Assembly (NCBI RefSeq): GCF_011683915.1
Contig: NZ_JAAQPH010000016.1
Location: forward strand, 1-64,000
DNA from: Pelagibius litoralis
GTDB taxonomy: Bacteria; Pseudomonadota; Alphaproteobacteria; Kiloniellales; Kiloniellaceae
Direction: 5' to 3'
Length of the DNA: 64,000 nucleotides
Under the pieces are notes generated by a model. The model did no database searches and was not told the DNA's origin. It saw only the letters and a program-made list of their open reading frames with translations. The translations under genes were made by a program, and so were the position numbers. Positions 39,360 through 48,396 of the stretch are shown here, piece after piece. Every line of letters starts with the position of its first letter. The first letter of the stretch is position 1.

Positions 39360-40307
39360 TCAGAGCGAAAGAACGAGATCGAAGTAAACGCGGTAATCGA
39401 AGATGCTGTCGTCCTTGTCGGTGATCGGGGTTTCGCCGCCAAGGCCGATCTGCACATTGTCGTTGAATTGATAGCGAAAGCCGCCGCCGACGGTGATCGT
39501 GGTGTCGCGGTCATCGCTGCCGAAGTTCAGTACGTCCACGCCGTCCAGATCCCCCAGCGCGCCGGTCAGGCGATTGCCGTGATCGATGGGCGTAAATCCA
39601 TTGACCTCGATCAGGGGAAAGAACCCGGGAAGAACCTCGTAGTCCGCATGCGCCGAATAGTGGACGATCGAGGTATCGGCATCGCCGTCGAGAGCGATGT
39701 TGGCGCCGAAACTGGCCTGGAGACCAAGATCGCCAAAGGTCGTCGCGCCGGTCACGAAGGGGTTGAGGAAGCCGTCCCCGTCGCCCTGCAGTTCGATACC
39801 GCCGGTTTCTAGGTCGTTGATCGGTATCTCGTAGCGCAGGCCCACCGTCAGAAGTGTTTCATCTTCCGGAATGGAAATGACCGCGTACTTGAAGCCGAAG
39901 GCGATGTTGGCGAAGCCGCTTTCATCTTCCAGGACGTCATCGAACTGGAAATCCGCGTAGCCGTCCTTGGTGGCGATGAAGCCCAGGCGTTCGGTCAGCG
40001 CCAGGCGAAGCTGCAGGGCCACGAGATTGACGTGGCCGCCGCCGGTCACGAAATCATTGGGAAGCTCATGATAGAAGTAGATCGCCCGGGCTTCTGTCGT
40101 GATGTAAGGCGTTTCGTTGAAGATAGGATTGGTCAGCGGCGGGACATAGCGGCTGTGTCCACCTTCGCCCAGAGAGCCTTCCAGGTTCAGGCCAAAGGGC
40201 CTGAAGGGTTCTTCGGCCGCCGCGGCCTGGTCAGATATCACGGCGGTAAGAAACAGGGCCGACAATGCGGTCGTGCAGATCGCGTTGCCAAGAATCCCTT
40301 TCATCAT
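39360..40307 (-). CDS. Outer-membrane beta-barrel protein, 315 aa
   Basis: Signal peptide (ALSALFLTAVISDQAAAAEE), then alternating beta strands throughout and a C-terminal strand ending FDLVLSL, as needed for outer-membrane insertion. Asp/Gly-rich turns are frequent. It resembles transporter-like barrels of the phenol/MetA-like group, but I cannot name the family with confidence. Substrate unknown. Monocistronic. Confidence 0.65.
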   Translation of the reverse strand: MMKGILGNAICTTALSALFLTAVISDQAAAAEEPFRPFGLNLEGSLGEGGHSRYVPPLTNPIFNETPYITTEARAIYFYHELPNDFVTGGGHVNLVALQLRLALTERLGFIATKDGYADFQFDDVLEDESGFANIAFGFKYAVISIPEDETLLTVGLRYEIPINDLETGGIELQGDGDGFLNPFVTGATTFGDLGLQASFGANIALDGDADTSIVHYSAHADYEVLPGFFPLIEVNGFTPIDHGNRLTGALGDLDGVDVLNFGSDDRDTTITVGGGFRYQFNDNVQIGLGGETPITDKDDSIFDYRVYFDLVLSL

Positions 40308-40569
40308 GTCGTCTCCTTATCATCCACTTTCGAGGTTCAGGACGCGCCGCGCCCTCCCCCCGGCTCTGTGGTCTACAGAAGCGTTCCAGCGCTGCGCACA
40401 GCGCGGAACGTGATCACAAGTTCGAAAAGGAAAGACGCCAACGATGTGGGTGAAGGAGATCAGCTCCGGCGATCCGCCGCATTGATCTACGGCAAATGAA
40501 AAACGGTTACAGGCCTGTTTCGCTTATCTGAACAGCGGCTGTGCGACGATAGGCCGCGCACCCCGGCGT

Positions 40570-40743
40570 TCAGTCCAGCTTCTTGCCGTCAAGGTCGCGC
40601 AGCGCTTTGTCGCGCTCGTCATCGGTCTTCTTGCGCTCGCTCTTGCTGCGGCCGAAGCGCGCGCGATTGTCCGCCGCCTTCGCCAACTTCTCGTCGCGCG
40701 CCTTGCGCTTCTTCGCCTGCCGCAGATTGATGATCTCAGCCAT
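40570..40743 (-). CDS. DUF4169 family protein, 57 aa
   Basis: Starts MAEIINLRQAKKRKARDEK and continues with a very charged helix containing NRARFGRSKSER, the signature of DUF4169, small proteins specific to Alphaproteobacteria. Nearly all helical, Lys/Arg-rich, cytoplasmic; function unknown. Shorter than common ORF cut-offs but unmistakable by pattern. Confidence 0.85.
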   Translation of the reverse strand: MAEIINLRQAKKRKARDEKLAKAADNRARFGRSKSERKKTDDERDKALRDLDGKKLD

Positions 40744-40802
40744 GAAGTAAGTCTAGGCGCTCAGGATCGTCACGTCAGCGACCAATTTTTCGACAGCATC
40801 GG

Positions 40803-41246
40803 CTAAGCAGAACGATCATCTTCCGGCGGTGCCGGCCTTGTCCGGAATCCAAAGCCGACGAGCCAGCCGATCAATCCGGCTGCCGCGGCGGAGCCGGCTG
40901 CTGCAATGAGCTTCCAATCCGGCACAAGCTGTCCGGCGCCGTCGCGCTTCAGGAAAGCCAGCGTCAGCGCAAGGTCATCAGGGGGGAAAAGAATACTGCT
41001 GCCCGCCAGCAGCAGGACCGGCGCCAGAAGGACGACCCACCAGATCCGCAGTTGCCCGATCCAGATCAACAGCAGGACCACCGGCAGAAAGACGAAAACA
41101 CCGCAGACGGCGGCAATGGCCGCCCCCACGACAAAGGCAAAAGCACCGGCCATGGGGCCGACCATGACGGCGATCACCAGAACGGCAAGGCCGGCCCCGG
41201 CCGCATAGCCGAGCATCGCGCGCTGCAGTTGGAAAATAGCCGTCAT
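40803..41246 (-). CDS. Hypothetical membrane protein, 147 aa
   Basis: Four predicted transmembrane helices (about 10-30, 33-60, 65-85 and 112-130) and a hydrophilic tail PAPPEDDRSA. No family recognised. Divergent from the acyl-CoA dehydrogenase gene across 187 bases. DUF4169 gene lies 59 bases downstream on the same strand. Confidence 0.6.
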   Translation of the reverse strand: MTAIFQLQRAMLGYAAGAGLAVLVIAVMVGPMAGAFAFVVGAAIAAVCGVFVFLPVVLLLIWIGQLRIWWVVLLAPVLLLAGSSILFPPDDLALTLAFLKRDGAGQLVPDWKLIAAAGSAAAAGLIGWLVGFGFRTRPAPPEDDRSA

Positions 41247-41433
41247 GGCGTCTTCTTTGCCTTACCTGCCGTGTGAGACCCAGATTGGACCTCTTCGTCG
41301 GGTCCAAGGCGGCGAAAGGTTCAACGCCGCCCCCTCCATTGCCAAGACGGCTGTGCTGCTCCATCTTTCTCTGTGGGAAAACAACGCGACGCTGGCCCGC
41401 GTCCGACAAATCTCTGCCTGGGAGATGCCTGCC

Positions 41434-43215
41434 ATGACCTATACCGCGCCGATCACCGAGATGCGCTTTGCGTTGGACGCCATCGCCGATATGCCGGGTA
41501 TCGCCGGCCTGCCGGGCTATGAGGAAGCGACGCCGGATCTGGTGGACGCCATCCTGGAGGAGGCCGGCAAGCTGGGCGCCGCGGTGCTGGCCCCCCTGAA
41601 CCACCCGGGCGACCGTGAAGGCTCGGTCTACGAAAACGGCGTGGTGCGCACCCCCAAGGGTTTCCAGGAGGCTTATAACCAGTTCGTTGAAGGCGGCTGG
41701 AACTCCCTGCCCTTCGATCCGGACTACGGCGGTCAGGGCATGCCCTGGACCCTGGCCACGGCGGTGCAGGAGATCTGGCAGGCGGCGAACCTGAGTTTCG
41801 GGCTCTGCCCGCTGCTGACCGCCGGCGCGGTGGAACTGCTTCAGGAACACGGCAGCGAAGACCAGAAGCAGACCTACCTGCCCAGGATGATTTCCGGCGA
41901 GTGGACCGGCACCATGAACCTGACCGAGCCGCAGGCGGGCTCCGACGTCGGGGCGGTGAAGACAAAGGCGGAGCCTAACGGCGATCACTATCTGATCACC
42001 GGCCAGAAGATCTACATCACCTTCGGCGAACACGACCTGACCGAAAACATCGTCCATATGGTTCTGGCGCGCCTGCCCGATGCGCCCGCGGGCACCAAGG
42101 GGATCAGCCTGTTCCTGGTGCCCAAGTTCCTGGTGAATGAGGACGGCACGCTGGGCCCGCGCAACGACCTGCGCTGCGTTTCCATCGAACACAAGCTGGG
42201 CATCAAGGCGTCGCCCACCGCGGTCATGGCCTATGGCGATTCCGGCGGCGCGATCGGTTATCTGGTCGGCGGGGAAAACCGCGGCATGGCCTGCATGTTT
42301 ACGATGATGAACAACGCCCGCCTTGCCGTTGGCATCCAGGGCGTGGCGATTGCCGAGCGCGCCTATCAACAAGCCCGCGCCTATGCCTTCGACCGCACCC
42401 AGAGCCGCGCGCTTGACGGCAATGCCGCCACCGTCGCCATTATCCGGCACCCCGACGTGCGCCGCATGCTGGCGACCATGAAGGCCAAGACCGAGGCGGC
42501 CAGGGCCATGACCTATTGGGCGGCTGCCGCGCTGGACCGTTCCAAGCGGGAGCCGGATGAAGAGGCACGCAGGGGACAGCAGGCCCTGCTGGACCTGTTG
42601 ATCCCGGTGACCAAGTCCTGGTGCACCGACATCGGCTGCGAGGTTGCCTCGCTGGGAATCCAGATCCACGGCGGCATGGGCTTCGTCGAAGAAACCGGCG
42701 CCGCGCAGCACTACCGCGACGCCCGCATCCTGCCGATCTACGAAGGCACCAACGGCATCCAGGCGCTCGACCTCTTTACGCGCAAGCTGCTGCGCGACGA
42801 GGGGGCAGCCATGACCCGCCTGTTGATGGAGATGCGCGCCGGGCTGCCCAAAGCGGAGGCCGACAGCGCGCTTGCCGCCCTTCGCGAACCGCTGGCCGAA
42901 AGCCTGGAGGCCCTCGACCGGGCAACGGCCTGGATGCTGGAACAGGGTGGTGAAGATCTGCTACGCGGCGCCGCTTCGGCGACCCCCTACCAGAACCTCT
43001 TCGGCGTGGTCCTCGGCGGCTGGCTGCTGGCGCAGGCGGCCATCGAAGCAGCCCGCAGGGCAGAAGACGGCAGTGGCGACCAAAGTTATCTCGACGGCAA
43101 GCTGAAGACCGCGCGCTTCTATGCCGACAACCTGCTGGGCGAGGCTGCGGGGCTTGCCGCCGCAGTGACAAAGGGCGCCGAATCGACCCTGGCCCTCGCC
43201 GACGAACAGTTCTAG
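41434..43215 (+). CDS. Acyl-CoA dehydrogenase, long DmdC/FadE-like type
   Basis: 593 aa from ATG 41434 (GGAG upstream); the longer open frame upstream is not conserved. Oxidises an acyl-CoA with FAD. Seen: TMNLTEPQAGSDVGAVKT, the flavin/substrate signature; GMGFVEETGAAQHYRDARI; and YEGTNGIQALDL with the catalytic Glu. The extra C-terminal domain (about 125 residues) is that of the subgroup including 3-methylmercaptopropionyl-CoA dehydrogenase DmdC. Substrate cannot be deduced; no dmdB/dmdD neighbours. Confidence 0.88.
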   Translation: MTYTAPITEMRFALDAIADMPGIAGLPGYEEATPDLVDAILEEAGKLGAAVLAPLNHPGDREGSVYENGVVRTPKGFQEAYNQFVEGGWNSLPFDPDYGGQGMPWTLATAVQEIWQAANLSFGLCPLLTAGAVELLQEHGSEDQKQTYLPRMISGEWTGTMNLTEPQAGSDVGAVKTKAEPNGDHYLITGQKIYITFGEHDLTENIVHMVLARLPDAPAGTKGISLFLVPKFLVNEDGTLGPRNDLRCVSIEHKLGIKASPTAVMAYGDSGGAIGYLVGGENRGMACMFTMMNNARLAVGIQGVAIAERAYQQARAYAFDRTQSRALDGNAATVAIIRHPDVRRMLATMKAKTEAARAMTYWAAAALDRSKREPDEEARRGQQALLDLLIPVTKSWCTDIGCEVASLGIQIHGGMGFVEETGAAQHYRDARILPIYEGTNGIQALDLFTRKLLRDEGAAMTRLLMEMRAGLPKAEADSALAALREPLAESLEALDRATAWMLEQGGEDLLRGAASATPYQNLFGVVLGGWLLAQAAIEAARRAEDGSGDQSYLDGKLKTARFYADNLLGEAAGLAAAVTKGAESTLALADEQF

Positions 43216-43240
43216 CGCCGTTTCAGACAGATCGGAGAAA

Positions 43241-43410
43241 CAAAAAAATGCCCGGTGCCGGGAGTGTTCGGCACCGGGCAGACGTTTGGGACATAGCCTC
43301 GAAATTACTTCCGAGATGCCCGCAACCGGTCCAACTGGGCTAAGACCGGGTCCGCAGACTGGAAGGCCAAGAGTTATGGTGGGGACCACCTTCCAGCACA
43401 CAGCGGATGC
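43241..43410 (-). ncRNA. Candidate structured small RNA with intrinsic terminator
   Basis: Read leftward, the region contains a long stem (TCCGC/GCGGA outside CTGGAAGG/CCTTCCAG, 43351-43407), a hairpin CCGGTC/GACCGG (43326-43349) and a GC-rich terminator ending in seven T. No minus-strand protein gene enters it from the right for 3.6 kb, so the transcript must begin locally; TTTATAGC at 43416-43409 is a possible -10. No known RNA family is recognised. Boundaries are approximate. Confidence 0.45.
43250..43279 (-). terminator. Strong intrinsic terminator (leftward)
   Basis: GCCCGGTGCCG and CGGCACCGGGC pair perfectly (11 bp, 8-base loop) and are followed on the minus strand by ATTTTTTT. On the plus strand, 35 bases after the acyl-CoA dehydrogenase stop, it lacks a T-run and could still act weakly. 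Confidence 0.75.
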
Positions 43411-43613
43411 TATAAATCTAGAGGTCTGGGATCGCGGTCGCCTTGACGCAGATCAATCGGCCAGAATTCCCGCCGGGCAAGTAAAGCCACCTTATCCACG
43501 GGACATGGGAAGACTTGATCTTCCCGGGCCGGAGCGACACCATGCGCCCTCCGGTTCGCCAGGCCGGAGGCGGCAAAACCAAAAACAAACTGATCAACGG
43601 GGGAAGCGGTGCG

Positions 43614-45107
43614 ATGGCCGAAGGCAGCAGCATTCTTGCAATCGACCAGGGAACAACCAGCACGCGGGCGATTCTGTTCTCTGCAGAGGGCCAAAGGCTG
43701 GGCCTGGCCCAGAAAGAGCTTCCGCAGCACTTTCCCCAGTCCGGCTGGGTCGAGCACGATGTCGAGGATATCTGGCGCGATACGCTGGCGGTCTGCAAGG
43801 ACGCGGTGGCCGATGCCGGCAAGACCATGGGCGACGTTGCCGTCATCGGCATCACCAACCAGCGCGAAACCACCGTCATCTGGGACCGGGCGACCGGCGA
43901 AGCGATCCACAAGGCCATCGTCTGGCAGGACCGCAGGACATCGGAATTCTGCCAGGATCTGCGCGCAACCGGCGCCGAGGCACTGGTGCGGGAGCGGACC
44001 GGCCTGCTGCTGGACCCCTACTTCTCCGGCACCAAGATTTCCTGGCTGCTGGACAAGGTACCTGGCGCGCGCGAACGGGCCGAGCGCGGCGAGCTTGCCT
44101 TCGGCACCATCGACTGCTTCCTGCTGTGGCGGCTGACCGGGGGGCGGGTCCACGCCACCGACGCGACCAACGCGGCGCGCACCCTGATTTTCGATATCAA
44201 GCGCCAGGTCTGGGACAAGGAACTGCTGGAGCTGCTGCGCATTCCCGAAAGCCTGCTGCCGGAGGTCCGCGACAGCGATGCGGAGTTCGGCACCACCGAA
44301 ACCGCGCTGCTGGGCGCCGCCCTGCCCGTCGGCGGCATCGCCGGCGACCAGCAGGCCGCGACGGTGGGCCAGGCCTGCTTCGAGGCGGGCATGATGAAGT
44401 CCACTTACGGCACCGGTTGCTTTGCGCTGTTCAACACCGGCAGCGATCTTGTGTACTCACAGAACCGGCTGCTCTCCACCGTGGCCTATCGCCTGGGCGG
44501 CAAGACCACCTACGCGCTGGAGGGCAGCATCTTCGTGGCCGGCGCCGCCGTGCAATGGCTGCGCGACGGCCTGGGTGTCATCGGTTCGGCTGAAGAAACC
44601 GAAGCCCTGGCAAAGCAGGCCGATACCGGCCAGCGCATCTATCTGGTGCCGGCCTTTACCGGCCTCGGCGCGCCCTACTGGGACGCCGATGCCCGCGGCG
44701 CGATCTTCGGGCTGACCCGGGCCAGCGGACCGGCGGAACTGGCCCGCGCGACCCTGGAGGCGGTCTGCTACCAGACCCGCGACCTGCTGGAAGCCATGCG
44801 CGCCGACGGCGCCAGCGGGCTGGAGACGCTGAGGGTCGACGGCGGCATGGTGGCCAACGACTGGATGCTGCAGATGCTGGCCGACATCCTGGGTGTTGCG
44901 GTGGAGCGCCCGCAGGTGGCCGAGACCACGGCCCTGGGTGCGGCCTATCTGGCAGGCCTCAATCGTGGTCTCTTCCAGAATCTGGAGGCTGTCGCCGCGC
45001 AATGGCAGTGCAACGCCCGTTTCGAACCGCAGATGGCCGAGGCGGACCGCGAGGAGCGTTACAGCGGCTGGCGCGACGCCGTCGGCCGGGTCAGCTCTTC
45101 CGCATAG
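43614..45107 (+). CDS. glpK: Glycerol kinase
   Basis: 497 aa, exactly family length from ATG 43614, with GGGGGAAG upstream. Phosphorylates glycerol to glycerol 3-phosphate. FGGY-kinase blocks: [15 protein letters not shown] at residues 7-21, [25 protein letters not shown] and [15 protein letters not shown]. No glpF, glpD or glpR is adjacent. Upstream lie a TATAAA at 43411-43416 and the leftward candidate ncRNA. Confidence 0.95.
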   Translation: MAEGSSILAIDQGTTSTRAILFSAEGQRLGLAQKELPQHFPQSGWVEHDVEDIWRDTLAVCKDAVADAGKTMGDVAVIGITNQRETTVIWDRATGEAIHKAIVWQDRRTSEFCQDLRATGAEALVRERTGLLLDPYFSGTKISWLLDKVPGARERAERGELAFGTIDCFLLWRLTGGRVHATDATNAARTLIFDIKRQVWDKELLELLRIPESLLPEVRDSDAEFGTTETALLGAALPVGGIAGDQQAATVGQACFEAGMMKSTYGTGCFALFNTGSDLVYSQNRLLSTVAYRLGGKTTYALEGSIFVAGAAVQWLRDGLGVIGSAEETEALAKQADTGQRIYLVPAFTGLGAPYWDADARGAIFGLTRASGPAELARATLEAVCYQTRDLLEAMRADGASGLETLRVDGGMVANDWMLQMLADILGVAVERPQVAETTALGAAYLAGLNRGLFQNLEAVAAQWQCNARFEPQMAEADREERYSGWRDAVGRVSSSA

Positions 45108-45200
45108 CGCCCAGGCTGGATTCTCTTAACGCCCTCTGCGTAGAATTCAGGATCCGGAGGCGGCGCAGCCCGCGCGGCACCGGGTTAACAGGAGAAGCAT

Positions 45201-45461
45201 TTGGTAGAGCGGACGATGGAAAGCGTAGAGATCCCGATCGCCGAGATCTATGTACCGGCGAAGCGCAAGCGTACCCTGAAGCCGGCGCAGGTTGACGAGC
45301 TGGCCGAGAGCATCATGGAAGAAGGCTTGAAGCTGCCGATTTCGGTGCGCCAGGGCAACGGACGCTTCGTGCTGATCGAAGGTCTGCACCGCCTGGAGGC
45401 CTGCCGCGCCCTGGGCGAAGAAACCATCAAGAGCATCATCGTCCGCGCCCGCCAGCACTAA
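45201..45461 (+). CDS. Stand-alone ParB/Srx-like nuclease-domain protein, 86 aa
   Basis: TTG at 45201 has a perfectly placed GGAG six bases upstream; ATG 45216 is the alternative. MESVEIPIAEIYVPAKRKR, then LAESIMEEGLKLPISVR and LIEGLHRLEACRALG match the ParB N-terminal CTP-binding fold (GxHR box). No HTH or dimerisation domain follows. It may be a CTPase-like switch or DNA-binding adaptor; role unknown. Confidence 0.75.
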   Translation: MVERTMESVEIPIAEIYVPAKRKRTLKPAQVDELAESIMEEGLKLPISVRQGNGRFVLIEGLHRLEACRALGEETIKSIIVRARQH

Positions 45462-45498
45462 GGCTTTCGTTCCCCGCACAGCCCCCACCGGGCCATGG

Positions 45499-45518
45499 GA
45501 AGGACGTTTTTGTCCTTC
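45499..45518 (+). terminator. Small hairpin after the ParB-like gene
   Basis: GAAGGAC-GTTTTT-GTCCTTC, a 7-bp stem 38 bases after the stop. No T-run follows; a weak terminator is possible. Confidence 0.35.
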
Positions 45519-45692
45519 TGCGCGTCTTGAAAAAGAGGCGAAAATCCTAGCCTTTTTGCCTAGTTCTCGCCCCATTAAGCCATAATCAAGCTGTTTGGCC
45601 CTAGGCTCCGCGCTGCCGCAATCCCGACCAATAGCCCGGCTGCGACGATTGCACGGCCCGGCGCAGCAGCCCGGCGAGGGAGACGTCAGTCC

Positions 45693-47000
45693 ATGCTCTA
45701 CTATCTGCACGAGATGTCGCGCCTTTCCATGGCGCCGGCGCGGGCCATGAGCGACGGCCTGAGGATGATGCTCAACCACCCGATGAATCCGATGACCAAC
45801 ACGCCGATGGTGCGCTCGATCGAGTCGGCGGCGGACATCTTCGAGCATCTGACGCGGAGTTACGGCAAACCGAACTGGGGGCTCGACAGCACCACCATCG
45901 GCGACGTCGAAGTCGCGGTCGAACAAGAGGTGGTGATCAAGCGGACCTACTGTGACCTTCTGCATTTCAAGCGGGCGCGCGAGCGCCCGGACGATCCCAA
46001 GCTGCTGATCGTCGCGCCGCTGTCGGGCCACTATGCGACCCTGGTGCGCGGCACCGTCGAGACTATGCTGCCGGACCACGATGTCTTCGTCACTGACTGG
46101 CGGGACTGCCGGATGATTCCGGTAACCGACGACAGGTTCAATCTGAACGACTACATCGACTACCTGATCGACTTCCTGCACGTGCTCGGCCCCAACACCC
46201 ACATCATCGCGGTGTGCCAGCCGTCGGTTCCGGCGCTCGCCGCCGTCTCGGTGATGTCGGCCTGGGGCGACAACTGCCTGCCGGCCACGCTGACCATGAT
46301 CGGCGGGCCGATCGATACCCGCGAGTCGCCCACCCAGGTCAACAAACTGGCCAAGGAAAACTCGATCGAGTGGTTCGAGAACAACGTCGTCGTCCAGGTA
46401 CCGCCGCCCTATCCCGGCGTCTTCCGCAAGGTCTATCCGGGCTTCATCCAGCTCACCAACTTCATCGCCATGAACTACGACCGCCATCTCGCCTCCTACG
46501 GCGAACTGTTCGACCATCTGGTGCGCGGCGACGACGAGGCGGCAGACAAGAAGCGCGTCTTTTACGAGGAATACCGCGCGGTGATGGATCTGCCGGCGGA
46601 GTTTTACCTGCAGACGGTCAAGACCGTCTTCCAGGAACACGAGTTGCCCCAGGGCAAGATGATCGCCCGCTGGCATCCGGTATTACCCGAACACATCACC
46701 CGCACCGCCTTGCTGTGCATCGAAGGCGAGCTCGACGACATCTCCGGCATCGGCCAGACCAAGGCGGCGCTCGAGATCACGCCCAACCTGCCCGACGAGA
46801 TGAAAGCCTACCACCTGGCGCGGGACGTCGGGCACTATGGGCTGTTCAATGGCGGCAAGTGGCGCGAGCGGATCGCGCCCTGCGTCAAGCAGTTCATCCG
46901 CACCCACGACCACAGGATCGGCAGCAATCCCGGACGCAAGTCTGCCGCCGTCGGCACCTGGCAGGGCGCCGAGCGGCGCGGCCCTCGTGGCGACCGGTAA
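45693..47000 (+). CDS. phaZ: Intracellular polyhydroxyalkanoate depolymerase
   Basis: 435 aa, degrades stored PHB granules. N-terminal MLYYLHEMSRLSMAPARA is characteristic. The alpha/beta-hydrolase nucleophile elbow is AVCQPSVPA with Cys in place of Ser, as in this depolymerase family; the Asp lies in IEGELDDISG and the His in DVGHYGLFNG. Ribosome-binding site GAGGGAGA. No phaC or phasin gene is in the window. Convergent with the NicO-type transporter. Confidence 0.93.
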   Translation: MLYYLHEMSRLSMAPARAMSDGLRMMLNHPMNPMTNTPMVRSIESAADIFEHLTRSYGKPNWGLDSTTIGDVEVAVEQEVVIKRTYCDLLHFKRARERPDDPKLLIVAPLSGHYATLVRGTVETMLPDHDVFVTDWRDCRMIPVTDDRFNLNDYIDYLIDFLHVLGPNTHIIAVCQPSVPALAAVSVMSAWGDNCLPATLTMIGGPIDTRESPTQVNKLAKENSIEWFENNVVVQVPPPYPGVFRKVYPGFIQLTNFIAMNYDRHLASYGELFDHLVRGDDEAADKKRVFYEEYRAVMDLPAEFYLQTVKTVFQEHELPQGKMIARWHPVLPEHITRTALLCIEGELDDISGIGQTKAALEITPNLPDEMKAYHLARDVGHYGLFNGGKWRERIAPCVKQFIRTHDHRIGSNPGRKSAAVGTWQGAERRGPRGDR

Positions 47001-47024
47001 CAGCTCAGGCCCTGTCTGTCCCGT

Positions 47025-47741
47025 CTAGATGAGCCCCCAGTCGGTGACGGTGATGCCGTAGACGATCGTGCCGCCGACCCCCACGGTGACGACACCGACC
47101 GCACCCTGCAGGGCCCGGTTGGCCCAGGTGAAGAGCCCGGCGGTGTAGCCCAGGGGCACGGCAATGACGGCGGAAAGCAGCGCCATGCCGACGATCGAGC
47201 CGATGCCGAAAACCACGATGTAGCCGAGCGCCAGCGGCGTCGAGGTGACCGAGGCCAGCGCCAGCAGAATGAGCGCGGCCGAACCCGCCATCCCATGCAT
47301 CATACCGACCGCGAGGCTGCGCAGCGGCAAGCCGGCGGGATGTTCGTGTTCGTGACGGCTGGCATCGTGGCGGCCCTCTTCGGCCTCATGCTTGTGGGCG
47401 TGCATATGGGTGACGCCGTCGGCGTGGCGATGGATATGAAAGTGAACCTTCTCGCGCCACAGGCGGCGCAGAACGGCCAGACCGAGAACCACAAGCATCA
47501 CACCCACCAGCAGTTCAAGGCCCTGGGCCCAGATCTCGGGGATCGCTTCCCCCGCCAGCACCACCATCCCGCCCAGCAGCAAAAGGGTGAGCGTGTGGCC
47601 GAGACCCCAGACCGCGCCATGACGCAGCGCCCTGCCAAGCTTGCGCTCTCCGGAGACGATGCTGGCAACGGCGGCCACGTGATCCGCCTCCAGCGCATGC
47701 TGCAAACCGATCAGGAAGCCCAGGAAAAGTGCGGAGATCAT
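47025..47741 (-). CDS. NicO/RcnA-like metal transporter
   Basis: 238 aa from ATG 47741. The first helix holds HALEADH, the H-x4-D-H metal motif of nickel/cobalt permeases. Six spans are visible, and the cytoplasmic loop at about residues 100-140 is His-rich (HFHIHRHADG, HMHAHKHEAE), suited to Ni2+ or Co2+ binding. UreH/HupE-type proteins look similar, so uptake or efflux is open. Lies downstream of two half-size permeases on the same strand (gap 157 bases). Confidence 0.8.
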   Translation of the reverse strand: MISALFLGFLIGLQHALEADHVAAVASIVSGERKLGRALRHGAVWGLGHTLTLLLLGGMVVLAGEAIPEIWAQGLELLVGVMLVVLGLAVLRRLWREKVHFHIHRHADGVTHMHAHKHEAEEGRHDASRHEHEHPAGLPLRSLAVGMMHGMAGSAALILLALASVTSTPLALGYIVVFGIGSIVGMALLSAVIAVPLGYTAGLFTWANRALQGAVGVVTVGVGGTIVYGITVTDWGLI

Positions 47742-47898
47742 TAAAACAACCCACCCAGTGAAAAACGGAAAATCACAAACAAACAAAGCGGTTAGCGGCT
47801 CATCGGAGTCGCTTTGCCAGTATAGGCCGCTGCGGCCGCCGGCCAAGCGCGCAATTGACTCTCTCTGCCTTAATCGCGACGGCCCGCCGATCCAGTCG

Positions 47899-48396
47899 TC
47901 AGAGAAGACCGAGCTGTCCGACCGCCAGCCCGATGAGAACCGGCAGCGGCAACGCGATGGCGAAGCGCTGAAGGGTCGAGCGGTGTCCCATGATGGGAAA
48001 CTCCCAGACCAGCATGCGGTTAAAATTAAAGAGCGACCAGGCGGAGACAAAGGCCATCATCTGCGGCGCCCCGGCACCGACTTCCATGGCGGCGCCACCG
48101 ACCGCAAAGGCCAGCATCGGTCCGCCGGGCGTCAGCGCGCCGATCAGGCTGGCCAGAAGCAGGCCGGCGAAACCGGTGTCCCGGCCGACGAAGGCCGCGA
48201 CCCATTCCGGCGGCACCAGGGCGGCGATGAAGCCGGCGCCGATGACCGCGAGGATAATGCGCGGCGTCACCGATAAGGCCTGGTCCCAGGAAATTCTCAG
48301 GGCTTCCGGCACCGCATCGCCGCCGCGGCGCAGCACCAGGCCGCCAAGCACCAGCACGGCCCCATAAAGCAGCACAGAGGCGATCACGATGCTCAT
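47899..48396 (-). CDS. Half-size permease, ArsP/DUF318-like, second gene
   Basis: 165 aa, four to five spans. ALTPGGPMLAFAVGGAAM and FNFNRMLVWEFPIMG match the core of one half of the ArsP/YraQ permease family, whose members normally have both halves in one chain. ATG at 48396 overlaps the stop of the upstream homologous gene (ATGA), so the two are made together and probably assemble as a pair. Substrate unknown; ArsP exports organoarsenicals. Confidence 0.7.
   Translation of the reverse strand: MSIVIASVLLYGAVLVLGGLVLRRGGDAVPEALRISWDQALSVTPRIILAVIGAGFIAALVPPEWVAAFVGRDTGFAGLLLASLIGALTPGGPMLAFAVGGAAMEVGAGAPQMMAFVSAWSLFNFNRMLVWEFPIMGHRSTLQRFAIALPLPVLIGLAVGQLGLL

Noticed and set aside
43280-43410. 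6S RNA or SRP RNA in the glpK upstream region
   Set aside because: A CATCTCGGAAG-like string recalls the 6S 3' end, but the ends do not pair into a rod and the region has its own terminator; no SRP GGAA loop context is present.
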